DNA from: Camillea tinctor
Lineage: Eukaryota; Ascomycota; Sordariomycetes; Xylariales; Xylariaceae
Assembly: GCA_022578605.1 (NCBI GenBank)
Contig: MU394159.1
Span: 23,627-87,626 of the forward strand
Length of the DNA: 64,000 bases
Direction of reading: 5' to 3'
Below, in pieces: positions 47,413-56,905 of this stretch; within the stretch, counting starts at the first letter, position 1, and each line of letters starts with the position of its first letter. The notes beneath the pieces are model-generated. The model was not told where the DNA came from. It saw only the letters and a program-made list of their open reading frames with translations, and searched no databases. The translations under genes and the position numbers were made by a program.

Positions 47413-48174
47413 ATGGCAGCTAACGCCGACAAGACCAAGCCTTATATCCCACTGTCTGGCTGTGCTAGTGGTGGCTGGTCTACTGAAGATGAAGCAACAG
47501 CTACATGCTTCGTGAGTAATCTTTGGAGTCGTTTATTCCCCTCTTTGGCCTGTCTCGCGAGTCAAAATTGCCTATCATGGCTAAACGTATAAGTTCGTAC
47601 GAGTTTTGAGTCCCGAGACAACGGTCTAAGAGTAAAAAAGTTACCTAATATGGCAGTTACTGACTCCCATTATTAAAGTGCGGCGCGGTGCAACTAGCCT
47701 TTGTAAGTCAAACATTACTAGGTCCTTGTTCGATGTTTTACGGGCTATGTACTAATACATGACTTGAACAATACTAAGCCAACCCAAGGTCAAGGCCTTT
47801 TGAATACCTTTGTTTGCAACTGCTCAGACTGTCGTAAGATCACGGCATCTATGTTCGCATCCAATTTTACTGTTGCAGACACACACCTGAAGCATCTGCG
47901 CGGCCACGAAAACCTGAGGACTTATAGTCAACAGCATTCTATTGCCTCTGGAAAAACGATGACCAACTACTTCTGTTCCATTTGTGGCACGCTTATGTAC
48001 CGTGTTGGTGCTGCTTTCCCAGGCAAGAGTATTCTGCGTATCGGGACTGTTGATGACTTCAATCTCCACGAAACAAAGTTACGACCTCAAATGGAACTGT
48101 TTACTAAGGACCGTGTAAGCTGGTTTAGCGGTGTCGAAGGCGCCAAAAAGTTTGAAGCCATGTTTCAAAATTGA
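47413..48174 (+). CDS. GFA/CENP-V-type zinc-binding protein
   Basis: Three exons, 47413-47511, 47679-47702 and 47779-48174, give 172 residues. Exon 2 is only 24 nt and encodes CGAVQLAF, which the family requires. The zinc ligands are complete: Cys in SGCASGG region and CGAVQL, CNCSDC (CxCxxC), and FCSICGTLMYR (CxxC). Other family text includes ITASMFASNF and YSQQHSIASGKTMTNYFC. Proteins of this glutathione-dependent formaldehyde-activating family are small zinc proteins whose catalytic role is doubtful outside a few bacterial enzymes, so no reaction is claimed. Intron 1 (47512-47678) is an introner-like element also found in the dehydrogenase at 19306. The exon 3 acceptor is a weak AAG. The protein is probably cytosolic. 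Confidence 0.87.
47512..47678 (+). repeat. Introner-like element (copy 2), intron 1 of the GFA gene
   Basis: A 167-nt intron (GTGAGT to AAAG) that matches the intron at 19683-19860 from donor to acceptor. It interrupts the gene in phase 0, whereas the other copy is in phase 1. GTCTCG (47552-47557) can pair with CGAGAC (47614-47619), and the shared TCGTACGA is self-complementary, so a hairpin RNA is possible. The branch site lies in the conserved TTACTGACTCCC segment. Confidence 0.85.
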
Positions 48175-49530
48175 AAAGGATGTCGCTTGAAGATATTAGC
48201 TTAAGAACGATGTTTGGTGTGGAAGATGACACTGCTCTTCGGAGACAGCAATGAAGTTGTCCAGCACCAGAATAATGTTTACCTACGAAAATTATGTACT
48301 GCTATATTGATCGACAACCACTCTTCTTAAACGGGATCTTTTGTTTGCACAAATGCTATGGTAGATTGTGAAACTATCGAGCACAGCACGAAGATTAGTA
48401 GCTAGCTCAACTTGTCAGCGTCAAAGAGTCATCAATAACAGCACGCTGCAAGTGTACTCAAGGTGATCCCCGAGTTTCTCAGATTATACATCGACCATTG
48501 GCTCAATACTGTTTGATTAATAATTCAGCTCGATATTGGTGTCTGGAGATCCAGCCAAAGTTGGTGTCCAATAAGGTAGGAAAGCAAATCTCACCAGGGA
48601 CCAAGCAAGTGCTTAGGTAATCAATACGTTGTTGTGCGAGGAACTGACTACAACTATGGAGGTCACTGTTACGGGCTATATACAGGAAACCTTATTTGTT
48701 CCTTCCTAACCCCTGACAGCATAGACTAGCATCGTGCTCAACAGGAAGATGTACTTAAGCATTCTACTAGAATATTATCATGTAGCATTATGCTCTCCGA
48801 CTGGACCTTCTCCCACTAACTAAAAATGTGATACCTAATATATTTTTTATATAGCGGGAATTTGAGAATAGTCTCTGTATGAGTTGTTATTTATGCTTTC
48901 AAACTTAGCCGGCGCATTGACGTATCTAAGTATCAATATGCTGCGTATGTACACTCTGATATCAAATAAAGGCATAATATCAAGGATAGAAATTATATCT
49001 AATATAAGTTGCGACATCCTATTCAATATCGTGTACTCTATGCTTGGGTATTATAGGTTATCAAACGTCTCGAGCTGCCATGAGCAACTTTTTATAGGAA
49101 GGTAGCTGACTCCGATGACATCTATGGCTACTGAGACCAACAATCGTCATGTTTTATTTAAGTTATTTCTTTGATTAGGTACATAAATGAAAGGTTCTGA
49201 GTCGCAAACCAAAAGCTCGCATCAATTTTTTTTGCCTGGTCGAACTGCGACATCTTAGACAGTATTACATCAATCCTAATGGGACCTTCGCATATTCATT
49301 CACCATCAAGGCGAATTCTGTGTTACCTACGACTTGGGGCCGAGAGTTTATATATCAGGAGTATAAAAGACAAGTCGTAAGGAGTAGCTCCCATACAAAG
49401 TATGCTTGGATTGATCACTGACTATTCTAGCTACAAAGGTAATAAATGAGTGTATATATAGAGAGGAGACCGAGCACGCCAGGCTCCGCAGTCCTCGGCT
49501 GGCCGAGCTTCGCAACCATCGGTCCAGTGG
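48175..49530. other. Accessory intergenic region
   Basis: About 1.35 kb holding the second solo LTR-like copy (48589-48718) and otherwise AT-leaning DNA without recognisable genes. It ends at the left target duplication of the SINE. Confidence 0.45.
48589..48718 (+). mobile_element. Solo LTR-like insertion, copy B
   Basis: A 130-bp unit aligning with 44037-44172 in the same orientation, starting TCTCA (a changed TGTCA) and ending TGACA. The flanks are GCAAA and GCATA, an imperfect 5-bp duplication. It is more diverged at its start than copy A. Confidence 0.65.
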
Positions 49531-50051
49531 GGCCACATAGGGCAGTGGCTAAGCACTTGGCTCCCAATAGTGTGGAATACTAATGTGTATGGGTTCGAGT
49601 CCCGCTGTGGTCGCTAATAACCACTCGTTTTCCAGGGCCTGAAACTTTTTATCGCCAACGGTGCCATTGGCGATAAAGCACTATCGTCGATAACCTCGCC
49701 GATTTCAAATCTCTCTCGTTGCCAACAGCCCTTTTCGATAACCTACCTCACTATCGCCAACAGTCCCCACACAACAGGGTATCTATTGCTGACCTAACCC
49801 TCCCCCATCGCCAATAGTCCTATTTCAACAATAGCCGACTATTGCCAACATTCAAAAACCGGCGAGGCCCTGGAGAGGGATAGCCACGGTAGAAGGATTT
49901 CCCGTATGTACTGATAACACGCTGGTACGGGGCCTCCCCTTCCCTGGGTTGAAGCCCTTACTCCAGACGTCCCATACTCTAAATAGGGTCACATGATGTA
50001 GCTAGGTAGTTAGCTCAGATATCTGGACGTTAAATATATCATCATCATCAT
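49531..50051 (+). mobile_element. tRNA-derived SINE with target-site duplication
   Basis: About 520 bp. The head (49531-49612) is tRNA-like: acceptor GGCCACA pairs with TGTGGTC, an A-box-like AGTGGCTAAGCAC lies near the start, and GGTTCGAGTCC is a perfect B box, so it carries an internal Pol III promoter. The anticodon arm does not fold well, so it is not a working tRNA. The body repeats ATCGCCAA several times, including a 9-bp inverted repeat at 49650-49675. The tail is (ATC)n at 50037-50054. CATCGGTCCAGTGG (49517-49530) and CATCGGCCCAGTGG (50052-50065) flank it, a 14-bp target duplication with one mismatch. It sits 60 bp beyond the TPR pseudogene's 3' end. Confidence 0.75.
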
Positions 50052-50127
50052 CATCGGCCCAGTGGGTCAGCGTTGCAAGTTATGTGACTTATAGTCAGAT
50101 GATGAAGTGGTCCGTGGTATTCTGGCC

Positions 50128-52861
50128 CTATGCAATAGCAACCAACTGGCCTGATAACTTCATGTCTCTCTCTCTCTCTCTCTCTCCCTCTTCACCAAAA
50201 AGACGCCTCGTCGTTTCCTGTAATGTTACCTTCCACTCAGGTGACAAGTCCTTCTGTTTCAAAGCTTCTCTTGTGGTTGTGACTAATTCTGGAAGGGTAC
50301 TGGGGGCCTCGTCGTTGTCTTCACCATACAATATGTTGAGTAATTCCCAAATACGGCTTTGTATCTCGTCTGCACGGAACCAGTCGTCGGTTTTCAGGAC
50401 GAAGATTACTTTCTGCTCAATTTCTTTCAATTCGGGGCTCAACTCAACAACCGCTTTGTCTCGTTCTCTATGCAATTCGGGCTCGATGGTTTTCAGCAGT
50501 GAGTCTAGACTTTGCTTGACCCCTTCATCTACCGATTCTTGGCATTGTCTGATTGCCTGTATTATATTGCGTAGGATGGCAGTAGCCTTCACATGTCTGC
50601 CTTTACTCGCATAGATAATTGCAAGTTTACGCTGCATTAGTAAAATTTCCACTGGTCGTTCGTTCCGCGCCTTAGTGCTCCTCAACTCTTTGAGTATGAA
50701 ATTATATATTTCGTTCGGTTCTTGATCTTCTCCGATAAATAGCCGCACCGTAAATTGCCGGAGGTAAGACTCTAACGTCTCGGGATGTGAACGACCTAGC
50801 TGCCACCTATGGTGTGTAGCGATTATGTTCAACGCAGATTCGATCATCAACTAATCTTCGTATGACGGTGAAACTTCTCCTCCATGCTCCCCTTGAGTAT
50901 CCCCAAAGCCAGGCATCTCTTGCTCGATGTCTGGAGCTTCCTTACCATGCTTTCTGTCGTTCGCTGATGCCTTCAGTTCAACGTCAGGATCCGTCCAAAT
51001 TCCCAACATGCAATTGGTCATGATGAGTTCTCTCTTTGCTTTTAGTGTTTCTGGGTGCATGTACCCATATACATTTACACGCTTTTGGTACACATGTTTC
51101 AAATGCTCCAGGGCAAAAAGACGGTGCTTCCTTGTTTCTGATGGTCCTTGGTATAGGACTGCTAGGGTAAATTCTGTTTCCAACGTTATTACGTGGGACG
51201 TACCCAGTGTATCTGCTTGTCTTATTAAAATGGTCTTTAATATACCTACTAGCAATATCTTGTGCAGATTTGCTTTGCTTTTGCCAGTATACTTTGATAA
51301 GAGTATGCAGTGTGAAAACAATGGAAGGATGAATTCGTGATTTTGGTGAGTGAGTTTCGGTGTCATGAAACGTCTGTTCTAGGATCTTCGCAGCATCAGT
51401 TGTCTTCAGAACTTGCATCTTGCGCCATCTTTCCTTCCACCTCTCAACCCGAGATTCACCAACTTCCAGTCCTGAGGCAGAGGCGTCGACTCTATACAAT
51501 ACTCGTTGTTTCTAGAGAACATCCAGTGCAATTGATTCCGCCGCGTTATGTTTACCTCCAAGGTAATATGTCCGCGCTAGCTCGGAACGAAAACGTAACG
51601 TGTCGGGATCCCAAGAGGAATACATATGCTCTGCCAAGTCGCTTATGTCTATTAGTTCAACCTCTGCGGATCTGTATATACCTGCCATGATATATGCCTT
51701 CGCTAAGAAGTACCTAGACCATATCGTTTGAGGGTGTTGGTGGCCTAGTGATCTCTCGGAAACCTCCGAAAGAAAATTTGCTGTGCATACTGCCTCACTA
51801 GGCAAATGCTGCAGGTTAGATATGTAAACACGGAATCCCATGGTCTCTAAGGTTTGTGGATGTTCATGGCCAAGTTCTCTCTCCATTTCTCCCAGTGCTT
51901 GGTTACATGTCCGGCTCGCTTCTGGAATTTTGGAATTGATGGCAAGTAATAAAGACCTCAAACCTGCTGCCTCGAGGGTCCTTATGTGTCTAGTCCCGAA
52001 TTTCTCTTCACTGCTCTTAAAAGCGAGATTACATTTATTTAAGGCCTTATCATACTCACCCTGAATGAGTTCGATAAAGGCAGTAGCCAATGAAAGTGAC
52101 GACCGTTCTGCTTCCAATTGGGAAGGCTCAAGACCACAGCCTGAAGATACCAATAGATTGCCGACTTCATCGGCCATTTGAACCTCATAAACCGTTTCAG
52201 GAGGAACACTTGGGGGGTTTGCTGTACAATCAATATTAGCCTCTTCGAGGCATAAAGACACTTTCGATCTGATCCGCGGGCCCCATATAATCGCCGCGGT
52301 GGGCGTACGCCATCGCAAGATCCCTCCGCACTTTCATTTCCACGATAGTGTTTTTTTGTAATCCGGTCTCGGTGGAGAAGTTTTCTTCTAGAAGGATTTC
52401 TAGACTTTTTGGCTGACTCCTGATACTTCTCTCCCTTAAACAGAGATATCGCGAGCCATCGGGCCGTATCAATCTCGAAGTCCGATCTTTTGTGGCGTCT
52501 ACCGATTTCAAGTGGTTGGAGCAAAGCGAGAACCTTTCTGATACCACGTTCTGCTTCTTTACATTTGCCGCGGTAAAGTCTGATCACTGCGATGTGCATA
52601 CTGATGACACGCTGCATCTGGAACTTTTCCAGCGAATCCGGCTGTTTGTCCAGTATTCTTAAACTTCGCCTGTACAGAGACTCGGCATTTGCAAGCTCTC
52701 CTTGCCAGTAGAAAGATTTTGCCATGCTTGATACATCGCTAAACTCATCTCCAAGAGTTTCGCTCACAACTGAACATGGTCGAGAGAAAGAATGATCCTG
52801 CATGAGGAGTCAGAACGTGCATCCATATTTATTGCATCTGAGCTCTTTTCCCACTCACCAT
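50128..52861 (-). pseudogene. Decayed tetratricopeptide-repeat (TPR) protein gene
   Basis: On the minus strand a TPR protein of about 890 residues can be followed across changing frames. The start is probably an ATG at 52861 with a 61-nt intron (52798-52858). TPR-like text includes AKSFYWQGELANAESLYRRSL, VRRDLAMAYAHRGDY, LEAAGLRSLLLAINSKIPEA and LGHEHPQTLETMGFRVYISN. Frame breaks lie near 52408 (an A-run), near 52260 and near 51270. In-frame TAG stops lie at 51512-51514 and 50851-50853, each one C-to-T change from CAG. Five separate lesions rule out a simple sequencing slip. Homologues occur as C-terminal parts of fungal NLR-like or as stand-alone TPR proteins; no NTPase domain is seen here. 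The C-terminus ends in Glu-Arg repeats from a CT microsatellite. Confidence 0.75.
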
Positions 52862-54328
52862 TGAGGAGCAACGACGGAGACTGGTGACTAGAGGTTTTTC
52901 CAGCTGTATAGCTAAATTTGTAAGTTAGGACCGTCATTCCAAGATAATGATAGTTCAGATTACCTTAGACACCTTGAACAGTGTAAAGATTTGATGGGGT
53001 ATTTGAATGAGAGATATGAGAATGCAAGAGGGGAAATAACTGGGGGAAGAGGGGAGAGAGTATTACCTACAAAACGGTGCGAGTCTGTCTTGTTGGCTTG
53101 CTACGCCACCGTCATAATCAATCTAGTTAGAAGAGGGTTTGTCATGGAAACTTGCCGAGATTATTTCAAAACGAAAAATGTCCGTCACAAGATCCGAACG
53201 TCCCGTTCATTCTACATAGTGAATGGGAGATGATGTTGATCACGACAAGCGAGGGTGTGTTAGCGCTTACGCAATGGAGGACCGATAAACTACCTAACAA
53301 ACAACGGTCGGAGAAAGTCTTTGGTATAACTGCTGAGAGTGGTCCTAGGGGTATTATGATCATTAAGGGTTGTTGTGGATGGTGTCTTGGGGGGTCTGCC
53401 GTCGCAAACTCTTCTAAGACATGGATGGCCGTGGGAAAAGTTGTCGAGACCCTCGAAACGCAGGACAGAAAATCAAGGTGATCTCTCTCTTATGATAGAG
53501 AGCTCGATACGAACAATCACTAGAGCTTGTTCTTGGTCTACCAGTTCGGTTCTGGATTACCCGTGGTATGTGCACGCTTCAAACGATTCTCTGGTTGCTT
53601 CTCCTCACCAATGTTGCAGCCTTGCGCAATGACAAACGTGACAGGAGCCTCGAGCTCTGCTCGACTCTCAACCCCACCCGTCGCATTACTTAAAAGCCCC
53701 TTACTTTGCAATACCAACCTAGAGAATCCTGTGCAGGGGGCTAGGTCTCATTCATCATCCACAGGGATGATCTCGACAATTATCTCAGGGAGGCAATGGC
53801 GACAGCTGATTGGGTCTAAGGATGTGATTTAGCTACTAATGGGGTTTAAAGTAGTTTTTAGCCTATGCTTAAGTTTATATAAACATACCTTACTTGTTAA
53901 GTTGGCAGGCATGAAGTCTGGGGCTCTGCTGCTACCAAAAGCAATGATCTTGTGGATGATGTCATCTTATGAATTAGGTTAAGCAACGAACTGCTTCGAG
54001 ACATGGTGAGACATGCACAATGAAGCTGTGCTTATCGGGCTAAGCAAGTTCTGAAACCTGGATCCAGACACGTCCGGAGTGGTGACGTCAGAGGCTACCC
54101 GTCATATTGAATACATGAGGTAGGTACCTAATCTGTATACCAGGCTATCTCATAAACCGTGTATAGTAATATTATAGCGGGAGATATAAACGGTAGGCCG
54201 CTCTAGGCGACCGCGGTGGATATTATTTGTGCTTCTTTTCACCTACACATATATCGTCTTCAACGTATTCTTCCAGTAGGTACTGATATTCCTCCTGCGC
54301 ACACATCCAACAACCACATAATTCGAAC
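52862..54328. other. Accessory intergenic region
   Basis: About 1.5 kb. Upstream of the pseudogene there are splice-like signals on the minus strand (GTAATC near 52965, TTTAG near 52913) that may belong to its 5' leader. A 109-codon + strand ORF at 53152-53481 is open on both strands and resembles nothing I know. No gene is called. Confidence 0.4.
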
Positions 54329-54715
54329 ATGTTTCACGACGCACTCTCCATCATCTTCCAGCTCTGCCTGGCCACCCTCGCCCTTGCAGCTCCTGTCGCT
54401 CAGGAATCTCAGGAACCAGTGACAACGGCCAGCGCAGCTCCATGGCAATATGGAAGTGGTGGTGGGATTATCGGCCTCATCGTTCTGATCCTGGATATCA
54501 TTGTTTTCGGTGCGTCCCCGCTACAGAACTACCTTGGTGTGGAGGCTAAGCTGACATACAACCTAACAGTCGAGGTCCTGAAATCCAACCGCCCTCCTAC
54601 CGACAAGCTCATCTGGTGTCTGGTTGTTTTCTTCTTCCCCGTCATCGGCATGGTTATCTACTTCTTCTTCTCGAACCGGAAAGCACACAATACCTACGAG
54701 CCAGTTCTACAATAG
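54329..54715 (+). CDS. Small PLDc_N-domain membrane protein
   Basis: Two exons, 54329-54509 and 54570-54715, give 108 residues. The 60-nt intron is stop-free and in frame, so the unspliced ORF (128 aa) also reads through. Splicing is preferred because it has GTGCGT, a CTGAC branch and CAG, and because it restores the compact ILDIIVFVEVLKSNRPPTDKL text. A signal peptide covers about 1-21. A first transmembrane helix (GIIGLIVLILDIIVF) is followed by the PLDc_N signature NRPPTDKLIWCLVVFFFPVIGMVIYFFF. This domain is the membrane anchor of cardiolipin synthases, but no phospholipase D catalytic domain is present, so the protein is only a two-helix membrane protein. It is the last intact gene before the AT-saturated block, whose edge lies about 60 bases downstream. 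Confidence 0.82.
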   Translation: MFHDALSIIFQLCLATLALAAPVAQESQEPVTTASAAPWQYGSGGGIIGLIVLILDIIVFGASPLQNYLGVEAKLTYNLTVEVLKSNRPPTDKLIWCLVVFFFPVIGMVIYFFFSNRKAHNTYEPVLQ

Positions 54716-55737
54716 GTCGCATACAAGAGCCTGTTAGCCTGGGATGTGCTTATGTATAGAAAGGTTTAAAAGTTAAAGTGCTACCAGCCTTTTCGACTTA
54801 TGCTTTTTATTAAAAAGGTTTACTTTTTTACTTAAGAAAAAATATTATATTGTGCTTTTTACGCTTAATTAGTTATTTAAAACTTTTTTAAATTAATAAT
54901 GCTTTTTATTAATATTAGTTATATTATAAATAATAATTAAAGGCTTTAAAGCCTTAATTATTTTATAAAAATTATAAAAAAGTTATTAACGCTTTTAACT
55001 TATAATTAAATAGTTCCTTTTTTAAAAACATTTAAATACATTAATTTTTAACTTTTAACTTTTTATTATTATGTTTTTTTCCTTTTATTTTAGTGCCCAC
55101 GCTTAAACCTCCTTAGCAAACAATGGCCTAAGGCCCCCCCTCTCCGTTTTGCAAGGAAAGCAGCAAGAGTTGCAAAGCATAAATACTAGCTAAAGCACCT
55201 TTTTCTATCCGACCTAATTCTTTACTTAAATAAATTTAAGATTTTAAATACTTACGTTAACTAAAAGTTTGTAGTACATTTACTCTCTTACCTACAACTT
55301 TTTCTTAATTTTTATTAAGACTTTTACATTATATAAACTTACGGCATTGTAAGCCTTACTTTTTTTTTTCTTGCTTTTAAATTAAGTAACCTTTTTTTTA
55401 GAAAAAAATAAAAATATTAGCCTTTTTATTAAACATAAAAACGTTAGTTTTTTTTATTTTATTTTAACACTTTTTTTTTTAAGTTTAAGATAGTTAAAAA
55501 AACGACTTGCTGCTTTATTAGCTACTTTTTTAAACTTAAGATAAAAGATAGTTATTGTTTTTTTTTAGCTTTTTACGGGAATTAAAGCCAAGATAAAAAG
55601 CAACTTTTTTATATTTAAAAAGCGCTAAATAGCGTAAATAGGAAATTATAAACTTATTTCGTTTAAATTTATAAAAAATTTAACAGTTTTTATTTTAACT
55701 TTATTAAAAGTAGTTAAAAAAAAAGTAAAAGTAAATG
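54716..55737. other. RIP-mutated AT-saturated DNA left of the retrotransposon
   Basis: From about 54780 the composition switches abruptly to nearly pure A/T, with a short less mutated island at 55093-55215 (CCTCCTTAGCAAAC, GGCCTAAGGCCCCCC). No ORF is possible. It was probably repeat DNA mutated before the LTR element at 55738 inserted. Its last five bases AAATG (55733-55737) are the left target duplication. Confidence 0.6.
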
Positions 55738-55928
55738 TGATGCAATCACTATATATTAAGGAGTACATAGCACCCTATATAAATAAAATAAAGATTAGTG
55801 CTAACATTAGTAAATAAAATAAAAAAATAGCAATATTTAATGTGCAGCGCAGCTACACATTTAATGTTGCACTTTTTTATTTTTCTATATACTTATAATA
55901 CTACTTTATACTGCTACATTTTGTATTA
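55738..55928 (+). repeat. 5' LTR of the chromovirus
   Basis: 191 bp, beginning TGATGCAAT and ending TTTGTATTA. Terminal inverted ends are TGATGCA/TGCATCA before mutation. It contains a near-palindrome at 55830-55870 (GCAATATTTAATGTG against CACATTTAATGTTGC) that could fold as a hairpin. It aligns without length change to 63711-63901. Confidence 0.9.
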
Positions 55929-56810
55929 TATAGTGCAGTAAGTCTAACTTTAACGCAGTTATAAAAATTTTATTTTTTTATTATTAAATAAACTTTTCAA
56001 CTTAAACTTTTTTAATTAAAAAGCAAATCGAAAATAATATTTTTTTTTAAGCAAGCCGGCTACATTTAACGCTTTTTGCTAAAAATAAGCAAAATTTAAC
56101 GCTTTTTGCTAAAAATTAACAACTTAAGTTAAAAAAACTATTTGCTACCGTAAAGTAAATTTTAATAAAAACATTTTAATTAATAAACAAACCTCTATTT
56201 ATAACACTGCATTTAAGTTAGTAGTTTTATGCTAGCGCTAACGTTTACAGTATTTTAATTAGCACGTTTTTTACAAAACGCCTTAAATTTTTAAAATACA
56301 CAAAATTTTTGCAATTTTTAATTAGAAATTTTATATGTAGCTTCTTTACTTTTTGCTTTACTTTGCTTAAGTTTTTTGCTTAAATTAATATTACGTAAAA
56401 AATACGTACCTTATTAACTTATAAAAACTTAAAATTTTTAAACCTTATTAAAAAAAAAAAAAACAATAAACCTAACTTACATATAATTTATTTTATTATT
56501 TTTACTCATTTTATTATTTTTATTTATTATTAATTTATTTTATTATTTTTATTATTAATTTATCATTTTTATTATCTTTACTTATTAATTTTAATATTTA
56601 TTATCAATAAATAGCGCAATCTCGCTACAAAAAAGCGTTAAAAATAGCTAAAGCTAATCTATATTTAGCAAAGCTTTGCTTAACTATTAAGCTTAAAATA
56701 AACTTACTACTTAGTCCTTTTTAACTTAATCTTTTTTAACCTAGTTTTTTTTAATTAAAACGCTTAGCTTTTAAGCAAACTATAAAAATGCTAAGAAAAT
56801 AGGTACTAAA

Positions 56811-56905
56811 AAATAACTAAAGTATAAATAATAATTAAAGTATAAATAGTAACTAAAGTATAAGTAATAATTAAAGTATAAATAATAACTAAAGCACAAA
56901 TAATA
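56811..56905. repeat. Short tandem repeat inside the retrotransposon
   Basis: About five imperfect copies of a 17-20 bp unit like AAAGTATAAATAATAACT, close to pure A/T. Confidence 0.8.

Noticed and set aside
44037..48718. The two LTR-like repeats as the ends of one retrotransposon
   Set aside because: Each has its own distinct flanking duplication, they differ in sequence, and normal host genes and a tRNA lie between them.
49531..49612. SINE head as a functional tRNA gene
   Set aside because: Acceptor and T arms fold, but the D and anticodon arms do not pair properly and the variable region is too long.
53152..53481. 109-codon + strand ORF
   Set aside because: The opposite strand is also open over much of it, no family resemblance, and no splice or promoter support; left uncalled.
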